Assembly (NCBI GenBank): GCA_025924315.1
Contig: JAICIO010000039.1
Span: 1-46,668, forward strand
DNA from: Phycisphaerae bacterium
Lineage (GTDB): Bacteria > Planctomycetota > Phycisphaerae > Tepidisphaerales > Tepidisphaeraceae
Length of the DNA: 46,668 nucleotides
Reading direction: 5' to 3'
Shown one piece after another: positions 28,741-36,830 of this stretch. Within the stretch, counting starts at the first letter, position 1. Each line of letters begins with the position of its first letter. The notes beneath the pieces are model-generated. The model was not told the DNA's origin. It did no database searches and saw only the letters and a program-made list of their open reading frames with translations. The position numbers were made by a program, and so were the translations under genes.

Positions 28741-29490
28741 ATGGTTCTTCTCGCATCCCTTCAGTCGCTGGATCAATCAATTACAAACTGGACGGCCGCG
28801 ATGGGTTGGCCGGGGGAGGCGGCTTTTCGGCTCGTCCTCGCTGGGATCTTTGGGGGGCTGGTTGGGCTGGAGCGCGAGATCCGCGGACGACAGGCGGGGT
28901 TTCGGACGAACCTTCTCGTTTGCCTCGGCAGTGCTTTGACGATGATTGTGTCGAACCGGATCGCGGAGCATGCATGGCACCAGGTCGGCCCCGAGTACAC
29001 GATTCGGACCGATCCCGCGCGCATCGCGTACGGCGTGATGATGGGCATTGGTTTCCTCGGCGGCGGCGTGATCATGCGCGAGGGGAACGAAAAGATCCGA
29101 GGCCTCACAACCGCAGCGGCGATGTGGTGCCTCGCGGCCGTCGGATTGTGCGTCGGGTTCGGCCTCTATCTGCTCTCATTGTGGGCGACCATTCTCGTGC
29201 TGTTGTCGTTGTGGTTGCTGGATTACGTCGAAGACGTCTTGCCGAAATTGCGATATCGCACGCTGACCGTCCGCGTTCCATGGGGACCCAATGTCGTCGC
29301 AGTTTTAGTCGCGCGAGCGCAGCAGGCGAAGTTACGCGTCGCCGATGCCAGCTTCGAACGCAATGCGGACCTGCATTTCGCCGACGTTTTTCTTCGCGTT
29401 GCCTTCACCCACAAGGATGTTTACCACAACTTTGAGCGGGCCCTCGAGGCCGATTCGGATTATCAGCTGATCGCGGCGCGGGAGATTTAA
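28741..29490 (+). CDS. MgtC/SapB-family membrane protein
   Basis: A 249-residue inner-membrane protein with about five hydrophobic segments in the first 160 residues. The family signatures are clear: AGIFGGLVGLEREIRGRQAG, FRTNLLVCLGSALTMIVS, GIGFLGGGVIM and IRGLTTAAAMWCLAAVGLC. The C-terminal 80 residues form a soluble, ACT-like domain. MgtC proteins affect magnesium homeostasis and membrane ATPase control in other bacteria; the role here is not known. Confidence 0.92.
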   Translation: MVLLASLQSLDQSITNWTAAMGWPGEAAFRLVLAGIFGGLVGLEREIRGRQAGFRTNLLVCLGSALTMIVSNRIAEHAWHQVGPEYTIRTDPARIAYGVMMGIGFLGGGVIMREGNEKIRGLTTAAAMWCLAAVGLCVGFGLYLLSLWATILVLLSLWLLDYVEDVLPKLRYRTLTVRVPWGPNVVAVLVARAQQAKLRVADASFERNADLHFADVFLRVAFTHKDVYHNFERALEADSDYQLIAAREI

Positions 29491-29552
29491 GTCAGGATTT
29501 GCACCGGTGCGGCCGATCTTTCGTGATACAATACGGATGAAAGGATCGTCCT

Positions 29553-30098
29553 ATGCGCGCCGTATTCGGGCTTGTCGGAATCCTGGTGGTGGTTGGTGTG
29601 ATCGTGTGGATTCTGGGCGCGCCGGGCGGTTACCTCGACAAGACGCAGGCGGACATCAAGGCCGGCAACAAGGCCAAGGAACAGGTGAACGTCATCGCCG
29701 GAAACTCGAAGGACGGCGAGTATCCCTTCCGCAAGACGATCACGATTGACCTCGCGACCAATACCAGCGGCAAGACCGAAGGCCTGCTCGTGACGAGCGT
29801 GAATCCGTCGGGCCCCGCGGCGACGTACTACGGGTTACAGCGAAGCGACGTGGTCATCGATCTCGGCCAGATGGGGCCGGTGAAAGGCCAAACGTGGAGC
29901 GCAGACGAAGCGCTCGACTGGCTCGACGACGCGTACCGCAAACAACAGCGGCTCACGGTGATTCGAAACGGCACGACGATCACCCTCCCCCAAGCACCCA
30001 CCGCCGCGGCGGCACCGGCGAATGGTAATGCCAAGAGCTCCAACGGCACTCCGCTGAGTCAGCAACTCGACGCGATTCAGAAGATTCCGACGCACTGA
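29553..30098 (+). CDS. Membrane-anchored PDZ-like protein
   Basis: A 181-residue protein with one N-terminal membrane segment (VFGLVGILVVVGVIVWIL). The central part (GLLVTSVNPSGPAATYYGLQRSDVVIDLG, read as two pieces: GLLVTSVNPSGPAATYYGL and QRSDVVIDLG) resembles a PDZ domain, and the C-terminus is Ala/Asn/Ser-rich and disordered. No protease domain is attached, so it is a scaffold or regulator. It ends 2 nt from the convergent Uma2 gene. Confidence 0.7.
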   Translation: MRAVFGLVGILVVVGVIVWILGAPGGYLDKTQADIKAGNKAKEQVNVIAGNSKDGEYPFRKTITIDLATNTSGKTEGLLVTSVNPSGPAATYYGLQRSDVVIDLGQMGPVKGQTWSADEALDWLDDAYRKQQRLTVIRNGTTITLPQAPTAAAAPANGNAKSSNGTPLSQQLDAIQKIPTH

Positions 30099-30100
30099 GT

Positions 30101-30667
30101 TCAGGAATTGAAAACCTCGCTCAGCGCAATGCGAAGCGCCGGCAATGCGTCGCCACCCTCAAGAGTTTGCGTGACGTTGAACAAGGCCGGCTCTGCGTCT
30201 GGACGGTGAACCGTGACGGTCTTGAACGCGGGATCCACGATCCACACCCGCTTCACGCCTGCATCCAAGTAAGCCCGAACCTTTTCAGAAATCTCTTCGA
30301 TGTGGTCTGAAGGCGACAGGACCTCGACGGCCAGCACCGGCGCACCGTCGATGTAAGGAAAGTTTGCAGGGCTCGCGGCAACGATCTCACGCGCGACGTA
30401 GGCGACATCGATGCCGACCGTGCTATCGGGGTTCTTGCGAAGCCGAAACCCGGCCTCGCCGCAATAAACTTCACCGCGCGGCTCGGGCTGAGCGAGATTC
30501 CAATTACCAAGGAGCCTTGCGAACCTTGCCTCAACCGCGCTGTGACTTTTATTGCGTCGGGTAATTTCCTTCTCTCGCAGTTCTCCGTTGATGAGCCAAC
30601 GATCCTTGCCATCGTCGGGCATCGCCAGGAGCTGTTCGGTTGTGAGGATAGGCGCAGCAACTGTCAT
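30101..30667 (-). CDS. Uma2-family (DUF820) PD-(D/E)XK nuclease-like protein
   Basis: An 188-residue protein starting at ATG 30667 with GGGAG 6 nt upstream. It shows the Uma2 pattern: LTTEQLLAMPDDGKDRWLI, the Asp of STVGIDVAYVA, and the active-site Glu in APVLAVEVLSPSD, then VWIVDPAFKTVTVH. These families are expanded in cyanobacteria and planctomycetes, often as lone genes of unknown target. Confidence 0.87.
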   Translation of the reverse strand: MTVAAPILTTEQLLAMPDDGKDRWLINGELREKEITRRNKSHSAVEARFARLLGNWNLAQPEPRGEVYCGEAGFRLRKNPDSTVGIDVAYVAREIVAASPANFPYIDGAPVLAVEVLSPSDHIEEISEKVRAYLDAGVKRVWIVDPAFKTVTVHRPDAEPALFNVTQTLEGGDALPALRIALSEVFNS

Positions 30668-30722
30668 GATATCTCCCAAAAACCTCACTACGATTGTAGC
30701 ATTCAAGCGTGCCGAAGAGTTG

Positions 30723-32546
30723 TCATTTCACCGTCAGATCCACCGTGCGGATCGGTTTGCCCTGGTAGTCGAGGCTCTTGATCTTCGTTCCGTCGGCGAT
30801 GAGGAATGCGATCCAGACGTCCATGGGGCGGCCGTCTTCTTTCTGGACCGAAGTTACCGGCGATGATGCGTCGTATCGCGCGACGCCTTTCTGGGCCGCG
30901 CCTTGCGAGACCTTCGCCCACGCGCCGTACGGTTGATGCTTCTGGCCTTTGCCGTCGACGAGCGTGAAGGCGGAGAGGTCCTGCGCCCATCCCCACGGAT
31001 CGGATGTGGTCGCGGTCGGAGGCTCGGCGCTCACCTGAACCATCTTCATGCCTTGTGGGACGAAGAAGGTGTCGAGCGTGGTGTTCTGGCCGAGGAGTTG
31101 AAGGCTTTGGCTGGCGTTGAGCGTCAACTTTGTGAGCTTGCCATCGCGGACGGAAGCGCTGCCGGATCCGAACGTCGTTTCCTGCGCCCCGCTTCCGCTG
31201 TAACCGACATTGATGCCCTGGAAGAGCTTGTCGCCGACTGCGACGTCTTTGATGGTCAGCGGCGCATTCGCGGCGGCAGCGGCCTGGGCGGCGGGTGCGC
31301 CAGCGGCGGCGGCAGCCGCTGCGGCGCCTGCGACTTGCGGGAGCGTCACCTTCTTGGTCAGCACGCCGACATTTTCGGATGCGGGCGGCTTGCCGTCGGT
31401 GATGGGCATGCCCCCGACCGCGACGATTCCGCCGCGCTTCGCTTCATACACCGCGTCGGCGGTCATCTTGCCGGGCGATTTCGGGTCCCCGCCGTTGTCG
31501 ACGAGCTCGGGCGCCATAAGGAACACGAAGTCCGCGGTCGCTTCCGATCCGCGGATCGGAATGATGATGTAGTCGTCCGGGCGATTCCGATAGATCACGC
31601 CGTTGTTGAACGTGCCGATCGGATGCAGCAGCACGCCGTTGCCTGCGAGATGCACAGCGCCGCAGCTCACGCGCACCTTCTGATCTTCATCGGCGGCGGC
31701 GGCCGTGAACGACGTGCGGACAATCAACACGTCGGACTTGAGGATCTCCTCGCCCTTCGAGACCGTCGGCTGGATCGGTTGGCGGATCGAGATCAGCTCG
31801 GCATCGACCTGCGGAAGCGAGTTGGCGCGATAGATGCCTTTTACACTGACGGCCGGCGCGTTTTGGAAATTGATGGCGGTGTGCTTCGCGCCGAGTTGAA
31901 TGCCGAGGCGCTGGGCGAAGAGCTCGTTGAGGAAATCGGGATGGACCGCGTCGAACGGCGCGCCGTTGGCGAGCGAGCCGTTGTCGCTGAGGTGCGAGAC
32001 GAGCCCGGTCACGGCTTCACCCGCGGGGATGATCGGCGTGGAGGCCTGCTTCGGGTCGAGATCAGCCGAGCGCAGCTCGTCAGTGATGGTCACGTCGACG
32101 TTGCGCTGGCCGGGGATCGCTGCCGTTGCGCCCCGGTCGGCAGTGGGCCAGCGCGTGAACCCGCCGATCGACGGACCCCAGGGCAGCATCTGCACCGCGA
32201 CGGAGAAAATACCCGCGGCGAACAGCGCTGCGACGACGCCCATCAATCCAGCGCCGACTTTGTCGACCATGAGCGGCACCGCGACGTTGCCGGGAACGGT
32301 CTTGTCGAAGATCACGCGAAGGATGATGTAGCTCAGTGCGAAGAGGAGCACGAGCGCGAAGGCATGCGACTCGTCGGGCATCTTTCCTTGAAAGATCGTG
32401 TTGACGACCGGCTCATAAAACGAGAAGGCGATCAGCGCCGCGAAAACCGCACAGATCGTGGAAAGCGTCGCGCTGAAGAAGCCTTGCGCGTAATGGAAGT
32501 ACGCGACGGCGGCGATCATGATGATGAGGATTATGCTGAAGAGCAT
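30723..32546 (-). CDS. CvpA-like membrane protein with large extracytoplasmic domain
   Basis: A 607-residue protein. The first 130 residues hold four membrane segments in a CvpA-like arrangement (MLFSIILIIMIAAVAYFHYA, then VFAALIAFSFYEPVV, then MGVVAALFAAGIFSV). The remaining 470 residues are soluble and mostly beta, and contain an Ala-rich linker (GAAAAAAAAGAPAAQAAAAA). A tail of this size is not part of ordinary CvpA proteins, which are about 160 residues long. It lies downstream of the GspE-like gene, with a palindrome between. Function unknown. Confidence 0.72.
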   Translation of the reverse strand: MLFSIILIIMIAAVAYFHYAQGFFSATLSTICAVFAALIAFSFYEPVVNTIFQGKMPDESHAFALVLLFALSYIILRVIFDKTVPGNVAVPLMVDKVGAGLMGVVAALFAAGIFSVAVQMLPWGPSIGGFTRWPTADRGATAAIPGQRNVDVTITDELRSADLDPKQASTPIIPAGEAVTGLVSHLSDNGSLANGAPFDAVHPDFLNELFAQRLGIQLGAKHTAINFQNAPAVSVKGIYRANSLPQVDAELISIRQPIQPTVSKGEEILKSDVLIVRTSFTAAAADEDQKVRVSCGAVHLAGNGVLLHPIGTFNNGVIYRNRPDDYIIIPIRGSEATADFVFLMAPELVDNGGDPKSPGKMTADAVYEAKRGGIVAVGGMPITDGKPPASENVGVLTKKVTLPQVAGAAAAAAAAGAPAAQAAAAANAPLTIKDVAVGDKLFQGINVGYSGSGAQETTFGSGSASVRDGKLTKLTLNASQSLQLLGQNTTLDTFFVPQGMKMVQVSAEPPTATTSDPWGWAQDLSAFTLVDGKGQKHQPYGAWAKVSQGAAQKGVARYDASSPVTSVQKEDGRPMDVWIAFLIADGTKIKSLDYQGKPIRTVDLTVK

Positions 32547-32580
32547 CGAAAGTACTCGCTGTATTCGAATCGAACTTTAA

Positions 32581-32648
32581 CGAGCCACGACCGTGAGGGA
32601 GCGTTTTCTCACGTCCGGCTCACACCGCTCCCTTACGGTCGTGGCTCG
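32581..32648. repeat. Long palindrome, family I
   Basis: Arms 32581-32603 (CGAGCCACGACCGTGAGGG) and 32626-32648 (CCCTTACGGTCGTGGCTCG) pair over 23 bp with one mismatch. It starts 6 nt after the stop codon of the GspE-like gene (minus strand) and ends 34 nt before the start of the CvpA-like gene. Confidence 0.93.
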
Positions 32649-32654
32649 TTTCAA

Positions 32655-34340
32655 TCACTTTCGTTTCGCGGCCGCGGGCGCTGCACTGCTGCCGCCATCG
32701 GTCGCTTTCAGGACGCGCAGCACTTCCTGCACGCTGGTGTCGCCCGACTCCACGCGCGCCAGCGCCATCTCCTGCATGTAACGGCGGCGCTGTTTGCGGA
32801 AGAGCTGCTTGAGCTGGTTGATCGATCCGCCGGCCAGCAGCACCTGCCGCACTTCGTCGTCGACTTCGAAGATTTCGAACACGCCGGTGCGGCCCTTGTA
32901 GCGAAGGTCATTGCAGAAATCGCACGGCATCGGGTTGCCCTTCTGATCGACCATCGGTTGCGTGCGCGCCTGGAAGAGCTTGGCGGTTTTTTCCGGCGAC
33001 ATGTTGAGCCGGCGGAGTGTTTCCGGGTCGGCGGTGTAGCCGACCTTGCACGCCATGCAGAGCTTGCGAACGAGGCGGCCATTCACAACCAGGCGAAGAT
33101 ACTTCAGCGCGGCCTTGTCATCGCCCACGATCTTTCGCCATTGGCTCAGTGCGTCGAACGTGCTGCTCGCGCGCATGCCGACGTACGCGCGCTTTCCGCC
33201 GGACGCGTGGCGAATGATCGCCTGCGCGGTCTTCGGATCGGTCACTTCATCGATGAGGAAAACATGCGGCTCCTGGCTGACGAGCCACTCCGCCTGCTTG
33301 GCTTCCTCCGCCGGCGAAGCGCCGGACGGCAGCGGCGTTTGCGTGATCCCTTCGAGGTCCTGCTCCTGCTTGTGCTCGAGCGTGACGATGTGCGTCAGGA
33401 ACGCGTCGTGCCGACGCATCACCGCATAAAGCAACGAGGTCAGTCCCTGATCTTTCGGCGCCGAAAGAATGACGATGCCATCCTTCTCCTGAACGTACTG
33501 ATCGATCGTCTGCAGTTGATCTTCGGAGAAACCGAGCTCATCCAGCTTCTCCATGTGACGCTTCTTGGGATCGAACTCGATCCAGAGCGATTCGCCCGCG
33601 GTGCTTCCGGCGGTCTTTACTTCGAGGTCGTGCTTCTTGCCGTCGAGCGAAACCTTCATCTTTCCTTTTTGCGGTTTGCGCTTGTCGGCGAGATCCATGC
33701 CCGCGAGGCTTTTGAGGTAGGTGATGGCCGCGCTGCTCGAGTTTTTGTCGAGTGTCGAGCCGGAGTAGCTCACGCCATCGACCGAGTAACGCACGGCGGC
33801 GGCGTTTTCCTGCGGCGCCATCTGCACACTTTCAGCGGTGTGACGCATCGGGCCGGTGAGAATCGACTGGACGCCCATGTATCCGGCGAGATCGGGCGAT
33901 TCGGAATCCGGCGGCGAGATCGCCGAGCCGCTCTTATTGTGCAACATGACCTCGCCTGCGGCCGCTTCGACTTCCTTCGGGCCTTTGCGGCCAAATCCGC
34001 CGATCCAATCGTTGAACTGCTTGCTGAGATCGCCGAGGCCGACCTTCTGATTTCGCAGGATCAGGTAGGTCGCGATTTCAGCGACCAGGATGAACATGAA
34101 GACAGCCAGCGCCACGGCGAAGCCGGGGACGAACAGAAAGAGCACAACGGCCGCGATCAATCCACCGAGAAATGCTGCACCGAGCGCCTGGCGGGGAAGG
34201 TGAGCATCGATCGAATCTTTATCGACCCAGGTCAGAAGGCGTGCCCAGATCAGCAACACAATGAGTATCGGCACCATCTTCCAGATGCTGATGTACTGGC
34301 CGACTTGAACTGCTGCGGCCAGGATGGAGCTCAATTCCAT
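32655..34340 (-). CDS. Membrane-anchored GspE/PilB-like protein with degenerate ATPase site
   Basis: A 561-residue protein with two or three membrane segments in the first 95 residues, a variable linker, then a domain aligned with type II secretion/type IV pilus ATPases. Walker A is lost: residues 294-301 read APKDQGLT where the family has GPTGSGKT, so the essential Lys is Leu300. Walker B keeps IDE at 363-365, and the His box (TLHT in the family) reads GMRA. The zinc-binding cysteines C428-x-x-C431 and C473-x-x-C476 are intact, and GRTGVFEIFEVDDEVR matches the C-terminal signature. It is therefore a GspE relative probably without normal ATP hydrolysis, tied to the membrane. A ribosome binding site (GGAGAG) precedes ATG 34340. 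Confidence 0.85.
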   Translation of the reverse strand: MELSSILAAAVQVGQYISIWKMVPILIVLLIWARLLTWVDKDSIDAHLPRQALGAAFLGGLIAAVVLFLFVPGFAVALAVFMFILVAEIATYLILRNQKVGLGDLSKQFNDWIGGFGRKGPKEVEAAAGEVMLHNKSGSAISPPDSESPDLAGYMGVQSILTGPMRHTAESVQMAPQENAAAVRYSVDGVSYSGSTLDKNSSSAAITYLKSLAGMDLADKRKPQKGKMKVSLDGKKHDLEVKTAGSTAGESLWIEFDPKKRHMEKLDELGFSEDQLQTIDQYVQEKDGIVILSAPKDQGLTSLLYAVMRRHDAFLTHIVTLEHKQEQDLEGITQTPLPSGASPAEEAKQAEWLVSQEPHVFLIDEVTDPKTAQAIIRHASGGKRAYVGMRASSTFDALSQWRKIVGDDKAALKYLRLVVNGRLVRKLCMACKVGYTADPETLRRLNMSPEKTAKLFQARTQPMVDQKGNPMPCDFCNDLRYKGRTGVFEIFEVDDEVRQVLLAGGSINQLKQLFRKQRRRYMQEMALARVESGDTSVQEVLRVLKATDGGSSAAPAAAKRK

Positions 34341-34464
34341 TCAGACTCTCCTCAAACGGTCGCGCTGCGCGAGCGCGGTAATTCTTGTTGCAATTGTAAG
34401 CCGGTGGGATGCGATTCGCCAAATTTGGGTGTGGCTGATGATCGAGACGGCTTGGTCGCCGCTT

Positions 34465-34504
34465 GCGGTTTCGCAGAGGAATGCGTGTTGATAGGCGAAA
34501 CCGC
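34465..34504. repeat. Short palindrome, family K
   Basis: GCGGTTTCGC (34465-34474) and GCGAAACCGC (34495-34504) are perfectly paired around a 20-nt loop. It lies just beyond the stop of the three-helix membrane gene and may end its transcript, though no T-run is seen. Confidence 0.65.
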
Positions 34505-34544
34505 GACTCGACTGAGCTCGTCGAAGTCAAGCGGATTCCAGAAA

Positions 34545-35030
34545 TCATTCCAGCGGAATGCTCGGCTTTTCCGGCGGCACGTCCGGCGTGAGATTGATCC
34601 GCTCGCGCGGCGCGTCGTCCTTCTCGGCTACGCGCGCTTCCTTCTGGGCCTGCAGGTGCGGCGGAAGCGGGATGATCACTTCTTTCTCATGTTCTCCGCG
34701 GCGCACCACTTCGATCATGTCGTCCGCAAAATCGCGCACAGTCAGTCCGCCGACGCACAGCACCAGCATCACGATCGCGCCGATCTGAAGAATCGCTGTT
34801 ATGAAACCCTCGAACACGATGAACCCCGCCGCTTTGATCATCAATCCCAGCGCGTGCAGGAAGATCACGATGAGGATCGCGCCAAGCGCCGCGTAATACT
34901 GCTGGCGGTTTTTCACCAGGCTTGGGAAGACAAGGCAAACAAATACAAACGCCACGATCGCCGCCGTGACCCCCTCGTTGGTCGGCACGATGAGATTGGT
35001 CGTGTTGTAGGTCTCGCCAAGGATGTTCAT
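34545..35030 (-). CDS. Hypothetical three-helix membrane protein
   Basis: A 161-residue protein starting at ATG 35030 (MNILGETYNTTNLIV). Three membrane segments lie at about residues 20-38, 43-63 and 68-92, followed by a charged cytoplasmic tail with ADDMIEVVRRGEHEKEVI and a proline-rich end. It is the first gene of a same-strand trio with the GspE-like and CvpA-like genes, so it probably acts with them. A TTG at 35063 would lie inside the direct repeat and has been discarded. Family unknown. Confidence 0.65.
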   Translation of the reverse strand: MNILGETYNTTNLIVPTNEGVTAAIVAFVFVCLVFPSLVKNRQQYYAALGAILIVIFLHALGLMIKAAGFIVFEGFITAILQIGAIVMLVLCVGGLTVRDFADDMIEVVRRGEHEKEVIIPLPPHLQAQKEARVAEKDDAPRERINLTPDVPPEKPSIPLE

Positions 35031-35052
35031 GGCCGACAGGATACCACAGAAC

Positions 35053-35073
35053 TCAATCCTCAATCACGGAGAA
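35053..35073. repeat. Left 21-bp direct repeat
   Basis: An exact copy of 36192-36212, in the same orientation. Confidence 0.9.
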
Positions 35074-35626
35074 CCTGGATCGGCATTCAAGATTCGAGCG
35101 GGGCCTCGGCAACTGGCGCGCGTTTTTCTTCCTCGGGAATATCCTCATGCATGCCAACTTTTTTCTTGCATCGGGCTTCGCCGCGAATGTAGTTTCTTCT
35201 CAGGCCGGAGCACTGTTTCAGCTGCACACCATCAAAAGGGAAGGGCGGGAACGAGCAGGTTACTCGCGCGAGCAATCTCTCCACAGTTACTGCTGCCGAC
35301 AGCCCAACGTTAAGCACTACCGGCATCATAGCGGCCGATGGCGCAAGCCACATCCGTCGATGTTACCTACGTGTTTGACGTGTACGCAGTGTGACAATTT
35401 ACCGACCAGAGCATTTACATACTTCGGAAGACGGGGTGGAAGGTGACATTCCAAGGATCCATTTCGAACCGGGGCGCAGACGTAACATTCACGCCAGGTG
35501 CGAGCGACGCGAATTCTCCAAGTAGCTCGTTTAGTTTCAGCCATACTCTTCCGACCGCACTGATTCAGCCATTCGCTAACGGAGCCGGGCGCTGCGTGGC
35601 GGTAACCGAGGGGAGGCGCCATATCC
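35074..35626. other. Low-information stretch inside the insertion
   Basis: There is no convincing gene. The best candidate is a minus-strand frame at 35087-35353 whose last 30 residues (RRNYIRGEARCKKKVG, then EEEKRAPVAEAPLES) look protein-like, possibly the end of a broken gene. Plus-strand frames have no ribosome binding site. Confidence 0.4.
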
Positions 35627-36184
35627 ATGAATTACGCGGCCCCACTCACGCTAGTGTCTTTGATGTTCGGATGCTGCCATAGTCACCAGATAGCTGCATC
35701 GAATCCTCAAATCCCGGTCCCACATCAGAGCGCTTCTGCGAAGATTGCCGAGCTCCCCGTTCGTTATGTCGGAAATGACGACGAGACGTACAGCCCTGGG
35801 TTCTTCGACGTCGACGCACGCGTTTTCTATCGATGGAACGGCGTCTATATTCCTGAAGACGAGGTGCCCTGCAACGGTCCGATCAGCGCGGGCGCGGTGC
35901 TTATCCCGTTCAAAGGTTTAGTTCAACGAAGCATTGACCCACCGATTGGATACGCCATGAAGGGCGACTACGCGGTGCCTGGTTATTACGACCGGTCATG
36001 TCAGACGTTTTTTCAATGGCGAGGTGTCATGTTCGATCCGTCCAAGGTCTCACTTAAGGCGTTCGGCAGGTTCCTCAAACAGGAGGATTTGCACTTTGAG
36101 GTATCGACAATCCCTGTCCCACCGCACCTTCGTGGCTTCGCCGACAAACTGAACGAAAGTGTTCCGTACGAGAGACGACATTAG
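35627..36184 (+). CDS. Putative exported protein/lipoprotein in the insertion
   Basis: A 185-residue protein starting at ATG with GAGGGGAGG about 9 nt upstream. The N-terminus MNYAAPLTLVSLMFGCC is a short signal peptide with a poor lipobox. The mature part has two similar segments, SPGFFDVDARVFYRWNGVYI and VPGYYDRSCQTFFQWRGVMF, so it contains an internal duplication of a motif of the form PG-[FY][FY]-D-x-x-x-x-x-F-[FY]-x-W-[NR]-G-V. No family is recognised. Its codon use differs from flanking genes. Confidence 0.6.
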   Translation: MNYAAPLTLVSLMFGCCHSHQIAASNPQIPVPHQSASAKIAELPVRYVGNDDETYSPGFFDVDARVFYRWNGVYIPEDEVPCNGPISAGAVLIPFKGLVQRSIDPPIGYAMKGDYAVPGYYDRSCQTFFQWRGVMFDPSKVSLKAFGRFLKQEDLHFEVSTIPVPPHLRGFADKLNESVPYERRH

Positions 36185-36191
36185 GCGTTCA

Positions 36192-36212
36192 TCAATCCTC
36201 AATCACGGAGAA
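36192..36212. repeat. Right 21-bp direct repeat
   Basis: An exact copy of 35053-35073. It encodes the C-terminal codons of the minus-strand gene and is therefore probably the original. Confidence 0.9.
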
Positions 36213-36602
36213 TTGCCCGTCGTGCCAGCGAATCGCGGCCTCGCCGAGCGCTGACTGGTATCGGATCGACCCATCCACCTCGCGCTTCAGCTGGAGCAAC
36301 GACCGCTGCGCGCCATGCACACCGATCGAATTCACATGCACCCCCGCCGCCTGCGCGAACATGATCTGGCGACAGGTCCGCACCGGAATAAACGCCGTCG
36401 CCGGCTTGTGCTCGCGATCGACGAGCATCTGGAATTCGTTCCTCGGCGTCGTGATGCGTGCGACGAACGTCGCATCGGCGCAGGCATAATGCTCCCCCGC
36501 CGCATGCGTGCACGTCAGTTGGCTTCGGCGACATTTGCCTGTCGCCAAATCGAGATTCGAACAGTTCGAATAGAGTTCGATCGATGGAGTATGAACGGGC
36601 AT
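36192..36602 (-). CDS. Hypothetical cytoplasmic protein
   Basis: A 136-residue protein with AAGGA 7 nt before ATG 36602. It has four cysteines in the first 42 residues (C14, C24, C31, C41) that could hold a metal, followed by ITTPRNEFQMLVDREHKP and a beta-rich end (AIRWHDGQFSVIED). Family unknown. Its last 21 nt form the right-hand direct repeat of the insertion at 35053-36191. Confidence 0.6.
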   Translation of the reverse strand: MPVHTPSIELYSNCSNLDLATGKCRRSQLTCTHAAGEHYACADATFVARITTPRNEFQMLVDREHKPATAFIPVRTCRQIMFAQAAGVHVNSIGVHGAQRSLLQLKREVDGSIRYQSALGEAAIRWHDGQFSVIED

Positions 36603-36656
36603 GGCAGAATCCTTTTCTGCGCCGCCCTGCGAGAGCCGAAGGTGAGATCGGGCAAT

Positions 36657-36690
36657 AAAAAAACCACCCGCAACCGATGGGTTGGGATGG
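36657..36690 (-). terminator. Rho-independent terminator for the glycosyltransferase gene
   Basis: On the minus strand CCATCC-CAACC pairs with GGTTG-C-GGGTGG (one mismatch, one bulge) and is followed by seven T. It lies about 140 nt beyond the stop of the gene at 36831. Confidence 0.6.
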
Positions 36691-36830
36691 CCTCTTTTGC
36701 AATCGCGCCGAGAACTTCTCTTCGCGCTTTAGCAGTTAAGGCCGCAAGCTGCAATCAAATCGCCTTGGCGGAGCTGCGTGTCCGCCGATTCAGTTGTCGC
36801 GAGTAAATCTATTCCGCGCCGCTCAATGTG

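Larger units (their letters stand above)
35053..36191. other. Putative 1.1-kb insertion between 21-bp direct repeats
   Basis: A 21-bp sequence starting TCAATCCTCAATCACGG occurs at 35053-35073 and again at 36192-36212. The second copy is the last codons and stop of the gene on the minus strand at 36192-36602; the first is an orphan fragment of that gene end. The enclosed DNA is less GC-rich and has weaker codon bias than its neighbours. No transposase, integrase or terminal inverted repeat is visible. Confidence 0.6.

Noticed and set aside
30903-35192. A plus-strand open frame of 1429 codons
   Set aside because: It runs antisense across three well-supported minus-strand genes, is Arg/Asp/His/Gly-rich with no domain or ribosome binding site, and is explained by strong GC-rich codon bias.
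35053-36212. Direct repeats as phage attachment sites
   Set aside because: There is no integrase and no tRNA gene, and the enclosed DNA is too short for a prophage.
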